DNA of 64,000 nucleotides from Candidatus Poribacteria bacterium. GTDB lineage: Bacteria; Poribacteria; WGA-4E; WGA-3G. The stretch's first letter is position 1, and the number at the start of each line of letters is the position of its first letter. Location: the NCBI GenBank assembly GCA_028821605.1, contig JAPPFM010000012.1:45016-109015 (forward strand), read 5' to 3'. Positions 43,778-52,930 of this stretch are shown here, piece by piece. The position numbers were made by a program, and so were the translations under genes. The notes beneath the pieces were generated by a model, which saw only the letters and a program-made list of their open reading frames with translations, made no database searches and was not told the origin of the DNA.

Positions 43778-43871
43778 TATACACCAAAATCTCAAAAAGT
43801 TGCAAGAAAAATGGATGTTTCCATAACTATACACTAAAAATCTCAAAAAGTTGCAAGAAAAACAGATGTTT
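43778..43871. repeat. Direct repeat of about 43 bp, two copies, 50-bp period
   Basis: Copy 1 (43778-43820) and copy 2 (43828-43871) share TATACAC-AAAATCTCAAAAAGTTG and CAAGAAAAA followed by GATGTTT, with few differences. It lies about 65 bases upstream of the small Cys-rich gene start, a position suited to paired operator sites. Confidence 0.7.
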
Positions 43872-44115
43872 AGGGCACTTAACTTTTTTGGTAAACTTCG
43901 TTAGAGTGGGCATCGTTTCCCTATAGGATTGCTATGCCTTTGTAAATTATTACGTTTTTTGAGTAAAAGGGAACGTGTTTTAACCAGCATATCACGCCCA
44001 AGCCTCGATTTTATGTTTACTGACAAGACATCATCACAGATAAGAAATTTGGCAGAACAACACTGGAAAGAGCGGGGGTTCTGTAGTGTTGTAACGGCTG
44101 AATGCTCAATTTAAG

Positions 44116-44144
44116 TTGCATTGTAGATGTGAATTGGCTATACT
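44116..44144 (+). promoter_or_regulatory. Promoter for the MsrP gene
   Basis: TTGCAT at 44116-44121 and TATACT at 44139-44144 with a 17-base spacer; predicted leader of about 120 bases. Confidence 0.55.
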
Positions 44145-44270
44145 ATGTGATAAGTGGCTACGCCTGATTTACAGTATTCTGAAGTGTCGCTCACTGTTTC
44201 TGCCTAAAATACAAAGAAGCCAACCGAACGAACCGCTGTAGTTTTTTAAATTAAAAGAGAGGAAAATCTC

Positions 44271-45233
44271 ATGGCGTATATCAAGATTCCAAAGGAATGG
44301 GAGATCCCTGAAAATCAAGTGACATCCGAGTCCGACTATATCAACCGTCGTAAGTTCATCAAAGATTTGGGCATCGCGAGTGCCAGTGCCTTGCTATTTT
44401 CCAGTTCAAATGCCTGTGCTGGGAAAACGGGAGTTGAGAAGCAGTTAGAACCTTTCCAAGCACAAAAACTTGCAGCTGAGAACAACTCACGTTTTACTGT
44501 GGAAAGGCCAATAACAGACGAAGTTGTTGCTGCTACCTACAACAATTACTATGAGTTCACCTCCTCCAAGAGCACGGTTTGGAAAAGAGTGGATAAGTTC
44601 ATAACGCGTCCGTGGGAGATTGAAATATCGGGGATGGTCGAAAAGCCGATGACCTTAGATGTAGACGACTTAATCAAACAGATGCCTATCGAAGAGCGGA
44701 CCTACCGGTTCCGTTGCGTTGAAAGGTGGGCAATGGTAGTGCCTTGGATCGGCTTCCCCATGAAAGCGTTGCTCGAAAAAGTCCAACCTACTGCTGATGC
44801 TAAATATGTCCGAATGCTCACATTTTTGGATCCAGATATGGCACCCGAACAACACAATGTTCGCATGCCGTGGCCCTATTTTGAAGGGTTAACGCTCGCG
44901 GAAGCGATGAACGACCTAACACTGTTGGTTGTCGGTATCTATGGACATGTTTTACCACCACAACACGGTGCACCTATTCGGCTCATCGTTCCTTGGAAGT
45001 ATGGGTTTAAAAGCATCAAATCCATTGTGAGTATTGAATTAACGGATCAAAAACCGCGCACGTTTTGGAATACGCTTGGACCCAGAGAGTACGATTTTGA
45101 AGCAAACGTCAATCCCAATCTGCCACATCCACGTTGGTCGCAAGCCAAGGAGTGGATGATTGGCAGCGGCGACATTTACAAAACCGTCATTTACAACGGG
45201 TACGGCGATGCCGTAGCACACCTTTACCGATAA
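44271..45233 (+). CDS. msrP: MsrP-like molybdenum protein-methionine-sulfoxide reductase, catalytic subunit
   Basis: A 320-residue YedY/MsrP-type enzyme that reduces methionine sulfoxide in periplasmic proteins, using a mononuclear molybdopterin. A Tat signal is present (NRRKFIKDLG, Arg26-Arg27, then a hydrophobic stretch). The Mo-ligand cysteine is Cys149 in YRFRCVERWAM. GSGDIYKT and PWKYGFKSIKSIV are characteristic later segments. AGAGAGGAAAA precedes the ATG. The haem membrane subunit MsrQ, often adjacent, is absent, so electrons must come from elsewhere. It is followed after 35 bases by the first serpin gene. Confidence 0.92.
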   Translation: MAYIKIPKEWEIPENQVTSESDYINRRKFIKDLGIASASALLFSSSNACAGKTGVEKQLEPFQAQKLAAENNSRFTVERPITDEVVAATYNNYYEFTSSKSTVWKRVDKFITRPWEIEISGMVEKPMTLDVDDLIKQMPIEERTYRFRCVERWAMVVPWIGFPMKALLEKVQPTADAKYVRMLTFLDPDMAPEQHNVRMPWPYFEGLTLAEAMNDLTLLVVGIYGHVLPPQHGAPIRLIVPWKYGFKSIKSIVSIELTDQKPRTFWNTLGPREYDFEANVNPNLPHPRWSQAKEWMIGSGDIYKTVIYNGYGDAVAHLYR

Positions 45234-45268
45234 GAACTTACGGAGCACCTTTATGGCGTGGAGACGAA

Positions 45269-46525
45269 ATGGATAGAAAACAGAGAATCACGAAAACTCT
45301 TCTTGGATGGTTATGTCCAGTTTTACTATTATCTGTCGGATGTGATGATTTGTCTCTGGACATGTTTGATAATAAGGAAACTGCACCCGCGATAGGTTCC
45401 ATTGATGGTAGTGTTGTCGCGGCAAATACGCAATTTGGCTTTAACCTGTTCAATGACATCCGCAAAACTGAGCAGAATAAGAATATTTTCATCTCACCAT
45501 TTAGTATTTCCATCGCCTTGGCAATGACACTGAACGGCGCATCCGGTGAAACTGAACAAGCAATGACCAACGCCTTGCAACTACAAGGATTAGACTCTGA
45601 AGCGATTAATGTTGGCTATGCCGGATTGCGCCAAACACTTCAAACATCAGACCCGAAAGTTATACTGACGATTGCAAACTCCCTCTGGGCACGTCAAGAT
45701 GTTCCGTTCAAGCAGGATTTCCTGCAGCGAAACACCCAATTTTTCGGTGCTGAGGTCTCAACATTAGATTTTACGGACCCAAACACCCTAACAACAATTA
45801 ATCAGTGGGTAAATACCAACACCAACGGTAAGATTACAAAAATCCTTGACGAAATCAACCCCGCTGCGGTGTTATTTCTTATCAACGCTATCTATTTCAA
45901 AGGGTCGTGGCAGACGGAATTTGAGCCAGCGCGCACACGCGACGGGACTTTCCATCTCGCAACCGGCGGTGAAAAGCAGGTACCGATGATGACAAAGACG
46001 GGTGATTATCGGTATTACGAAAATTATGAAGAAAATTTTCAAGCAATCAGTCTCCCTTACGGCGCTGGACGAATCAGCATGTACATCTTCCTGCCCTACC
46101 GTGAATCCGACCTCAATACCTTTTTAGATGGTTTAAACACTGAGAATTGGGAGAATTGGATATCGCAGTTTCGCGAGCAAGAGGTGTTCCTCAGCATGCC
46201 CAAATTTAAGTTGGAATATGAAAAAACGCTTAACAATCCGCTGCAATCACTTGGTATGGGTATAGCGTTTGCGCCAGGGGGTGCAGACTTCAGCCGGATG
46301 GCAGATTTGGAGGTTTTGGGTAGAAATTTGTACATCGAGGAAGTCTTCCATAAAGCTGTTGTTGAAGTTAATGAAGAGGGCACTGAAGCCGCAGCAGTCA
46401 CCAATATCACGGTTGGCGTACCCAGTGCACCACCTGCGTTTATTGCAGACCGTCCCTTTTTCTTTGCGATTCGTGATAACGAGACAAAAACTGTCCTATT
46501 TATGGGCATTGTGGTAGATCCATAG
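45269..46525 (+). CDS. Lipoprotein serpin, copy 1
   Basis: A 418-residue serine-protease inhibitor of the serpin fold. I start at the ATG at 45269 (GGAG 5 bases upstream), which gives a lipoprotein signal (WLCPVLLLSVGC). The fold is complete: FNLFNDIRKTEQNKNIFISP, NAIYFKGSWQTEFEP, and the hinge EEGTEAAAVT. Aligned with alpha-1-antitrypsin by the hinge and the S-x-P-P ... PF distal strand, P1 is Pro and P1' is Ser. Serpins trap target proteases by covalent complex formation; bacterial ones may guard surface proteins. The target cannot be predicted. A second copy follows at 46631. Confidence 0.93.
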   Translation: MDRKQRITKTLLGWLCPVLLLSVGCDDLSLDMFDNKETAPAIGSIDGSVVAANTQFGFNLFNDIRKTEQNKNIFISPFSISIALAMTLNGASGETEQAMTNALQLQGLDSEAINVGYAGLRQTLQTSDPKVILTIANSLWARQDVPFKQDFLQRNTQFFGAEVSTLDFTDPNTLTTINQWVNTNTNGKITKILDEINPAAVLFLINAIYFKGSWQTEFEPARTRDGTFHLATGGEKQVPMMTKTGDYRYYENYEENFQAISLPYGAGRISMYIFLPYRESDLNTFLDGLNTENWENWISQFREQEVFLSMPKFKLEYEKTLNNPLQSLGMGIAFAPGGADFSRMADLEVLGRNLYIEEVFHKAVVEVNEEGTEAAAVTNITVGVPSAPPAFIADRPFFFAIRDNETKTVLFMGIVVDP

Positions 46526-46630
46526 ATCGAATACGAATTATGGTTCATACAAATGCACTCGGTTATCAATTCGCTCCCGTGCCGGTCAATCAAGGTAAGT
46601 TTTCCAAAGTGGCAAAACAAGGAGGAACAG

Positions 46631-47887
46631 ATGGATAGAAAACATACATTCACAAGAACTTTTCTTGGATTGTTATGCCCAGTTTTATTAGTATTCGCCG
46701 GATGCGATGATTTTCGTCCTGACATGTTTGAGAAGAAAGAAGTAGCATCTGAGACCGGTCCCGTTGAGAGTAGTGTGGTCAGAGCGAATGCTAAATTTGG
46801 CTTTAACCTATTCAACGAGATCCGAAAGACTGAACAGGCGAAAAATATTTTTATCTCACCCTTCAGTGTTTCTATTGCCTTGGCAATGGCACTGAACGGT
46901 GCATCCGGCGAAACCGAGCAGGCAATGATTCACACGTTGCAACTGCAAGGATTAAGTTCCGAATCGATCAACGCTGGCTATGCTGGATTGCGCCATAACC
47001 TTCAAACATCAGACCCGAAAGTTATACTCACGATTGCAAATTCACTTTGGGCACGCCAAGGTTTCTCGTTCAAGCAGGATTTCCTGCAGCGAAACACCCA
47101 ATTTTTCGGTGCTGAGGTCTCAACATTAGATTTTACGGACCCAAACACCCTAACAACAATTAATCAGTGGGTAAATACCAACACCAACGGTAAGATTACA
47201 AAAATCCTTGATGAAATCAACCCCGATGCGGTGTTATTTCTGATTAACGCTATCTATTTCAAAGGGTCGTGGCAGACGGAATTTGAGCCAGCGCGCACGC
47301 GCGACGGGACTTTCCATCTCGCAGCCGGCGGTGAAAAGCAGGTCCCGATGATGACAAGGACGGGTGATTATCGGTATTACGAAAATTATGAAGAAAATTT
47401 TCAGGCAATCAGCCTCCCTTACGGCGATGGGCGAATCAGCATGTACATCTTCCTGCCCTCCCGTGAATCCAACCTCAATACCTTTTTAGATGGTTTAAAC
47501 ACTGAGAATTGGGAGAATTGGATATCGCAGTTTCGCGAGCAAGAGGTGTTCCTCAGCATGCCCAAATTTAAGTTGGAATATGAAAAAACGCTTAACAATC
47601 CGCTGCAATCACTTGGTATGGGTATAGCGTTTGCGCCAGGGGGTGCAGACTTCAGCCGGATGGCAGATTTGGAGGTTTTGGGTAGAAATTTGTACATCGA
47701 GGAAGTCTTCCATAAAGCTGTTGTTGAAGTTAATGAAGAGGGCACTGAAGCCGCAGCAGTCACCAATATCACGGTTGGCGTACCCAGTGCACCACCTGCG
47801 TTTATTGCAGACCGTCCCTTTTTCTTTGCGATTCGTGATAACGAGACAAAAACTGTCCTATTTATGGGCATTGTGGTAGATCCATAG
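46631..47887 (+). CDS. Lipoprotein serpin, copy 2
   Basis: A 418-residue serpin, start at 46631 after GGAGG. The lipobox is LVFAGC. The signal peptide and first 130 residues differ at many positions from copy 1 (for example RPDMFEKKEVA against SLDMFDNKETA), while the remaining 270 residues differ at only a handful. The reactive-centre loop (EEGTEAAAVTNITVGV-P-SAPPAF) is identical, so both copies should inhibit the same proteases. The mosaic pattern implies recent gene conversion of the 3' part. It is separated from copy 1 by 105 bases and probably transcribed with it. Confidence 0.93.
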   Translation: MDRKHTFTRTFLGLLCPVLLVFAGCDDFRPDMFEKKEVASETGPVESSVVRANAKFGFNLFNEIRKTEQAKNIFISPFSVSIALAMALNGASGETEQAMIHTLQLQGLSSESINAGYAGLRHNLQTSDPKVILTIANSLWARQGFSFKQDFLQRNTQFFGAEVSTLDFTDPNTLTTINQWVNTNTNGKITKILDEINPDAVLFLINAIYFKGSWQTEFEPARTRDGTFHLAAGGEKQVPMMTRTGDYRYYENYEENFQAISLPYGDGRISMYIFLPSRESNLNTFLDGLNTENWENWISQFREQEVFLSMPKFKLEYEKTLNNPLQSLGMGIAFAPGGADFSRMADLEVLGRNLYIEEVFHKAVVEVNEEGTEAAAVTNITVGVPSAPPAFIADRPFFFAIRDNETKTVLFMGIVVDP

Positions 47888-48036
47888 ATCGAATACGAAT
47901 TATGGCTCATACAAATGTACTCGGTTATCGATTCGCTCCCGTGCCGATCAATACGATAAGAAACACCTAACGGTAATTTACAATAACGCTAACGATGCTG
48001 TCACACATCTTTACGAATAAAAACGGAGATATTCCC

Positions 48037-49578
48037 ATGAAAGTACAATTTAGGGCTTTCTGTAAATTGAACGTTGTCCTTACGATATGCGGATTGATGC
48101 TCTGTATCTATATGGGTTGTGGTGGTGCTGATGATGAGGCTTATGAAGATGAGGCTGCGCATGGATTCATCCCATCAGTATTAAACCCACCAAACGGTGC
48201 CGTCTACGACGATGTCTTCTTTAAAGAGTATGGCACGAACCCTTTTATTGATACAGAAGATGATCACTTTTCAACATTTGGTATGGATGTTGATACTGCT
48301 TCCTACTCCGTCACGCGACGCTATCTCCGCGATGGGCACCTCCCACCGCCAGAAGCCGTTCGCGTTGAGGAATTTGTCAACGCCTTTGATTACAATTACG
48401 CGCCACCGTCAAGGGACGCATTCGCTGTTCACATTGAGGGCGCGCCCTCCCGATTTGGTGAAGGCAAACGACTCCAATTGTTACGAATCGGTATTCAAGG
48501 TCGCGTTATTCCCGACGAAAACCGTAAGCATGCAATGCTAACTTTCGTAATTGATGTTTCTGGTTCGATGGCTATGGAAAATCGATTGGAATTGGTGAAA
48601 CGTGCCTTAACGCTTCTGGTTGAACAACTCCGTCCGGGGGATGAGGTTGCTATCGTCGTTTACGGGACTAACGCGCGAACCGTCCTACCACACACCGGAA
48701 TTGAAGGACGTGAGGAGATTTTGGAGGCAATCCATTCTCTTGCCCCGGAAGGTGTCACGAATGCAGAAGACGGACTGCGCCTTGGATACACACTCGCCTC
48801 ACGCAATGCAAGAATTGGTGGTATCAACCGTGTGATTCTCTGTTCAGATGGCGTTGCCAATGTCGCCGAAACAGGTGCTGATGGTATCCTCAGAAAAATT
48901 CGCTCCCACGTTGAGGAAGGGATTACACTAACAACAGTTGGGTTCGGCATGGGAAATTTCAACGATGTCCTCATGGAACAACTCGCCAACAAGGGCAATG
49001 GTAGCTACGCTTACGTTGATACCCTCAATGAGGCAAAGCGAGTTTTTGTTGAAAACCTGACAGGAACACTACAACTCATTGCTAAAGATGCGAAGGTTCA
49101 GGTCGATTTCAACGCACAAGTTGTCAGTCGTTTCCGCTTGCTCGGCTATGAAAACCGTCGCCTTGATCATGAAGACTTTCGTGATGACGACGCAGACGGT
49201 GGAGAAATTGGTTCAGGTCACAGCGTCACTGCTCTCTATGAAATTAAACTCCATGAAGGTGCCGTCGGAAAATTGGCGACTGTTTTTATCCGCCATGAAG
49301 ACCCAGACACCCGTCATGTGTCAGAAATCAACGAAGATATTTTCTCAGCAGCGTTGAAACGAACATTTGAGGAGGCATCCCTTGAATTTCAACTCGCCGC
49401 CACTGTAGCAGAATTCGCAGAAATCTTGCGTGAAAGTTATTGGGCACGAGAAGGAAGTTTGGCGGTAGTATCGCAAAGTATCAAAGGTATCGCACCTCAA
49501 ATCCTGAACGCTTCAGTCGATGAACTAATGACGCTCGTGAATCAAGCGACTCACTTTAAGGCACGAAATAGTGAATAA
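48037..49578 (+). CDS. YfbK-like VWA lipoprotein
   Basis: A 513-residue lipoprotein; start at 48037 after GGAGATATTCCC, lipobox CIYMGC. Residues about 65-150 are the domain that precedes VWA in this family (FSTFGMDVDTASYSVTRRYL, RVEEFVNAFDYNY). The VWA domain (about 160-340) has an intact metal site: VIDVSGSMAMENRL, Thr in EGVTNAEDGL and LCSDGVANV. The C-terminal DUF3520-like part follows (VQVDFNAQVVSRFRLLGYENR, DDDADGGEIGSGHSVTALYEI). It is likely displayed in the envelope to bind partner proteins. It shares a direction with the serpins and the peptidase gene downstream (8 bases away). Confidence 0.9.
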   Translation: MKVQFRAFCKLNVVLTICGLMLCIYMGCGGADDEAYEDEAAHGFIPSVLNPPNGAVYDDVFFKEYGTNPFIDTEDDHFSTFGMDVDTASYSVTRRYLRDGHLPPPEAVRVEEFVNAFDYNYAPPSRDAFAVHIEGAPSRFGEGKRLQLLRIGIQGRVIPDENRKHAMLTFVIDVSGSMAMENRLELVKRALTLLVEQLRPGDEVAIVVYGTNARTVLPHTGIEGREEILEAIHSLAPEGVTNAEDGLRLGYTLASRNARIGGINRVILCSDGVANVAETGADGILRKIRSHVEEGITLTTVGFGMGNFNDVLMEQLANKGNGSYAYVDTLNEAKRVFVENLTGTLQLIAKDAKVQVDFNAQVVSRFRLLGYENRRLDHEDFRDDDADGGEIGSGHSVTALYEIKLHEGAVGKLATVFIRHEDPDTRHVSEINEDIFSAALKRTFEEASLEFQLAATVAEFAEILRESYWAREGSLAVVSQSIKGIAPQILNASVDELMTLVNQATHFKARNSE

Positions 49579-49586
49579 TTTGTGAC

Positions 49587-50510
49587 ATGCTAAAGATTAT
49601 GAAAAGCCTCATTTTCGTTCTATTATTAATGCTGCCTATATTTTCAGCAGCTGTCACATGGGAGTCCGTTGAAAGTTCACACTTTCGGGTCTACTACCAA
49701 GAAGGAACGGTAGACCCGATGTCAATTCTCCAGATTGCTGAGGACTTCTATGCCGAAATGCCGGAGTTGACAAGCCGTATGTCAGCGGGGATGATTGACA
49801 TCTGGGTCTGTGACACACAAAAAGCGTTTCAGGATTCCGTTCATGCTCCGATCCAGGATTGGGCGGTTGGATGTGCCTTTCCGTTAAGTCGGCGCATCAT
49901 TATCCAAAATCCGAAACACATAGCCCTTGCGAAACTGCAGTTAGCGCAAGTTCTCCGGCACGAGATCGCACATGTTCTTTTTGGACAGTGTACACGCAGA
50001 GCAGTCAAAGAAATTCCGTTGTGGTTTATAGAAGGTATCGCGATCTACTTCGCGGATGAATGGGTGCCGGGTCGCCATGAAACGTTACTAAAACACATCT
50101 TCTCGAAATCTATCCTGCCCCTTCACGAGTTGGCACGCGGTTTTCCACGTTCACAAGCCGGAGCGGACTTGGCGTATGCTGAGAGTCAGGATGCCGTCCG
50201 TTGGCTGGTCGAAATTAAAGGGAGAGATGTCCTGTTTGCCCTTATTACGGAGCTCCACGCTGGTAACAACTTCAGTAGTGCGTTTGAAGCGACAGTGGGG
50301 TGGAACCTCGCGACGTTCGATGTACACTGGCGCGGATCTCTGACGGAACGTTACCGGTGGGCATCCCTCTTTTCTAACTCCTACATTTTGTGGGGTGGTA
50401 CTGGAGGACTCGCGCTCCTTGGTTATCTCGTTTGCCTACATCGCAGACGACGACATCTGAACAAGCTCGCGCAGCAGGAAGACGCTGTGGATACATTCTT
50501 CAAAACCTAA
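49587..50510 (+). CDS. Membrane-anchored HExxH metallopeptidase (peptidase MA-like)
   Basis: A 307-residue protein; either the ATG at 49587 or one at 49599 may start it. It has a signal peptide (MKSLIFVLLLMLPIFSAA), a gluzincin-type zinc site HEIAHVLFG (about residues 126-134) followed by WFIEGIAIYFADEW (the Glu ligand), and a C-terminal membrane helix (about 272-293) with a basic cytoplasmic end. Peptidase-MA family members are putative envelope proteases; the substrate is unknown. It is encoded next to a VWA lipoprotein and serpins, so protease control at the cell surface could be a common theme. Confidence 0.82.
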   Translation: MLKIMKSLIFVLLLMLPIFSAAVTWESVESSHFRVYYQEGTVDPMSILQIAEDFYAEMPELTSRMSAGMIDIWVCDTQKAFQDSVHAPIQDWAVGCAFPLSRRIIIQNPKHIALAKLQLAQVLRHEIAHVLFGQCTRRAVKEIPLWFIEGIAIYFADEWVPGRHETLLKHIFSKSILPLHELARGFPRSQAGADLAYAESQDAVRWLVEIKGRDVLFALITELHAGNNFSSAFEATVGWNLATFDVHWRGSLTERYRWASLFSNSYILWGGTGGLALLGYLVCLHRRRRHLNKLAQQEDAVDTFFKT

Positions 50511-50515
50511 AATCT

Positions 50516-51514
50516 ATGAACGCATATCTCATTTACATTGCCCTCTGCTTTGTCTGTTTTACTTCCATAGCGACAGCACAATCCAAACAACTCGCGCAGT
50601 ATCCCAATCAACTGACACGCGACGGACATATCGTTGTTCTACCTGACCACGGTACTGTCTATATGGTTTCTGATCTCCACGCACATTGGGACGATTTTAA
50701 TCAATGGTTGCGACTCACGAAACTCGTTGAGCAGCTTCAGGCAGGTGAGGATGTTTATGGATTGATACTCGGCGATGCAATTGACTATAAGCCCGATGAA
50801 CCAAGACATCCGCCTTATGGAGATATACTCATTGTTGACCGAGTTATGGAACTCCAAAAACAGCTTGGTGACAACGGAAAAAGGCTTATCTACATCCGAG
50901 GGAATCACGAATTCGCTGCCGCAGATGCTTATGAAATGCTCAAGAAGCAGGGAATGACGATCCAGAACCGACCCCACTTTATTCGCGCCTTATATGACAG
51001 TCCTCTTGGGTCGTATTATGAGCAGTTCAATTTTATTGAAAGAATGACGGACACACACTATGAATTTCTGATGAACTTACCGACAGTCGTTATTGGAAAA
51101 AACGGTTTTGTCGGTGTTCATGCGGGTCCGGCGCGTTTTGTCAGGGGTCTCGCTGACCTTGTTGATCCGAATCCGAAAACCCTTGAGGAACTCCTTTGGC
51201 ACCGTCCTACTATCGCTTATACGGGTGGATACACTTTAACCCACATTAAAAATTTTCTTGAAAATATCCACGGAAATTTCCTTGTGGTTGGGCATACCCC
51301 AATCAGTTATTTTCCATCGCAAAACGTTAGAGACGGTATAGCAACATTTGGCAAAAGCCAACTTATTTTTTCGACAGGCTATAGCGGCAAACCCGGCGTT
51401 CCGGCGTATATCGAAATTGACTTGGCAGAGACCTATTCCTCTGTGAGCGCGCTGAAGTTAGGTGTAAACATCCATCACCTATATGATGAGACTGGAAAAC
51501 CAAAACCTGAATAG
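50516..51514 (+). CDS. Exported PPP-type metallophosphatase
   Basis: A 332-residue calcineurin-like metallophosphoesterase starting at the ATG at 50516, 5 bases after the previous stop. A signal peptide (about 1-22, ending in TATAQ) directs it out of the cytoplasm. The metal-binding motifs are in order: SDLHAHWDD (D-x-H), GDAIDYK (GDxxD), RGNHEFA (GNHE), GVHAGPAR and VVGHTPISYF. The layout is that of Ser/Thr PPP phosphatases and Ap4A hydrolases. An exported version may act on envelope phospho-compounds. It overlaps no neighbour but is tightly packed in a run from 48037 to 52432. Confidence 0.85.
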   Translation: MNAYLIYIALCFVCFTSIATAQSKQLAQYPNQLTRDGHIVVLPDHGTVYMVSDLHAHWDDFNQWLRLTKLVEQLQAGEDVYGLILGDAIDYKPDEPRHPPYGDILIVDRVMELQKQLGDNGKRLIYIRGNHEFAAADAYEMLKKQGMTIQNRPHFIRALYDSPLGSYYEQFNFIERMTDTHYEFLMNLPTVVIGKNGFVGVHAGPARFVRGLADLVDPNPKTLEELLWHRPTIAYTGGYTLTHIKNFLENIHGNFLVVGHTPISYFPSQNVRDGIATFGKSQLIFSTGYSGKPGVPAYIEIDLAETYSSVSALKLGVNIHHLYDETGKPKPE

Positions 51515-51544
51515 AGAGGTGCCTCTGCAAGAAAGACGCGCATC

Positions 51545-52432
51545 ATGCGACCACTCATTTACATCATGACCCCGGTACTGATTCTCACGATTGTTCTCGC
51601 CTCCCGTTTTGTAACATGGGATGCGATCAAAGGAGCAAAACCACAAGCGCAAGTGAATGTGCAGCAGGGAACTCTGTCATTGAGAGAATGGAAGATTCCA
51701 CACGCAATAGCGGCGTTTACACGAGCGATTGAGATTGAACCTAAATATGCTGAAGCTTACGTGAAACGTGGTCTTGCCTATTACCGTCTGGGACAGTACA
51801 AAGCAGCCATCGCAGACTATACACAAACCTTAGACCTCAAACGATACCACGCCGATGCGTACGCAAGTCGTGGCGATGCCTATCGCGCGTTAGGGGAAAT
51901 GCAGCACGCCATTGTGGACTACTCCGCCTCGCTGAAAAAAAGATGGAACGCACGTGTCATGCGAAGACGGGCACAGACTTATTTTGAACAGGACAACGTT
52001 CAGAATGCCCTCGCTGACTACAACACCGTGATTAAGCGGCAGCCAAGTGCTATGGCTTACTATACCCGTGGTAATGTTTACTTCCAACTTTCCATTCAAA
52101 ACGACGCAAGTCGCTTAAAACTCGCATTGGCAGATATGGACCAAGCAATTGCTTTGGAACCGCGTTTCGCTAGTGCCTATATCAGCCGGGCGAGAATTTA
52201 TGCACGCGCGGGAGAACAAGCATCGGCAACTGCCGATTATATGAATGCTGTAGAACTGCTCACCGAAGCAATCGAGACATGGCAAGGTGAACCGAAAGCA
52301 CTTATACAGGTTTACCTCTGGCGCGCCTTCGCCTACCAAAAATTGGGTGAAATTGACAGCGGACAAAGCGATCTGAACGAAATGAATAAACGCATCTTTA
52401 GCTTTTTTCTTGAAAAAAGTAAAAAATTGTGA
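51545..52432 (+). CDS. Membrane-anchored TPR protein
   Basis: A 295-residue protein with an N-terminal membrane anchor (about residues 4-22, LIYIMTPVLILTIVLAS) and five to six TPR units between 30 and 265 (AYVKRGLAYYRLGQYKAAIADYTQ, AYASRGDAYRALGEMQHAIVDYS, AYTRGNVYFQLS and so on). No enzyme signature. Probably a scaffold facing the periplasm. It ends a co-oriented run of envelope genes; the microcompartment genes begin 160 bases later. Confidence 0.82.
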   Translation: MRPLIYIMTPVLILTIVLASRFVTWDAIKGAKPQAQVNVQQGTLSLREWKIPHAIAAFTRAIEIEPKYAEAYVKRGLAYYRLGQYKAAIADYTQTLDLKRYHADAYASRGDAYRALGEMQHAIVDYSASLKKRWNARVMRRRAQTYFEQDNVQNALADYNTVIKRQPSAMAYYTRGNVYFQLSIQNDASRLKLALADMDQAIALEPRFASAYISRARIYARAGEQASATADYMNAVELLTEAIETWQGEPKALIQVYLWRAFAYQKLGEIDSGQSDLNEMNKRIFSFFLEKSKKL

Positions 52433-52591
52433 TATATTTATAAGGGTGACGTTTTAGCATTTCGCTTGACTTTCTTCTACTTTTACACGCGGATTTGCTG
52501 TCAAGAAATCGCTTCTACTCCCCGACTCACAAGTTAAAAAAATTGATTTTATCTCTGAATTAATTTTCAATAGGAGGCTACAAAAATTAAT

Positions 52592-52867
52592 ATGAATGGA
52601 GAAGCATTGGGTTTGGTTGAAACGAGAGGCTTGGTTGGGAGCATTGAAGCCGCTGATGCCATGGTGAAGGCGGCAAATGTCCGACTTATCGGTTACGAGC
52701 AAATTGGTGCGGGTTACGTGACCGTCATGGTTCGTGGCGATGTGGGTGCGGTAAAAGCGGCAACGGATGTCGGTGCTGAGGCTGCAGCGCGCGTCGGTGA
52801 AGTTGTTTCTGTTCATGTGATTCCGCGTCCGCACACTGAAGTCGAAACTATGCTGCAAAAAGCGTAG
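52592..52867 (+). CDS. Bacterial microcompartment shell protein, BMC-H type
   Basis: A 91-residue single-BMC-domain protein of the PduA/EutM/CcmK class that assembles as hexagonal shell tiles. [26 protein letters not shown] is the characteristic first helix and strand pair (here cited in parts: [20 protein letters not shown]). The central pore loop is QIGAGYV, and [17 protein letters not shown] gives the edge helix. The usual edge lysine position is Lys26 in MVKAANV. TAGGAGG precedes the ATG. It heads a compact set with PduL and a flavoprotein-like gene. Confidence 0.94.
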   Translation: MNGEALGLVETRGLVGSIEAADAMVKAANVRLIGYEQIGAGYVTVMVRGDVGAVKAATDVGAEAAARVGEVVSVHVIPRPHTEVETMLQKA

Positions 52868-52930
52868 ACTACTTGTAAGTCCGCTTCTGAAGAATATTGA
52901 AGATATTCTAACCAAAAAGGCGAATCATAG

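Larger units (their letters stand above)
43716..44270. other. Divergent intergenic region between metal efflux and MsrP genes
   Basis: A 555-base, A/T-rich gap. It contains a long direct repeat (43778-43871) close to the minus-strand efflux genes and a promoter-like pair (44116-44144) for MsrP. A 61-codon frame at 43929-44114 has no ribosome site and I do not call it. Confidence 0.55.
45269..47952 (+). repeat. Tandem duplication, 1,362-bp period, containing two serpin genes
   Basis: Unit 1 runs to about 46590 and unit 2 from 46631 to 47952, including about 65 bases after each stop codon (both continue ATCGAATACGAATTATGG). The first 440 bases of the two genes are clearly diverged; from 45712 (47074 in unit 2) the DNA is almost identical. 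Confidence 0.88.

Noticed and set aside
43929..44114. A 61-codon plus-strand frame in the gap before MsrP
   Set aside because: No ribosome site; no family; the gap is better explained as a regulatory region. It could be a gene remnant, but I cannot support that.
47419..47910. A 163-codon minus-strand frame in the serpin gene, also present in the other copy (46096-46815)
   Set aside because: Its presence in both copies reflects only the DNA duplication; it is antisense to a complete serpin and has no start signals.
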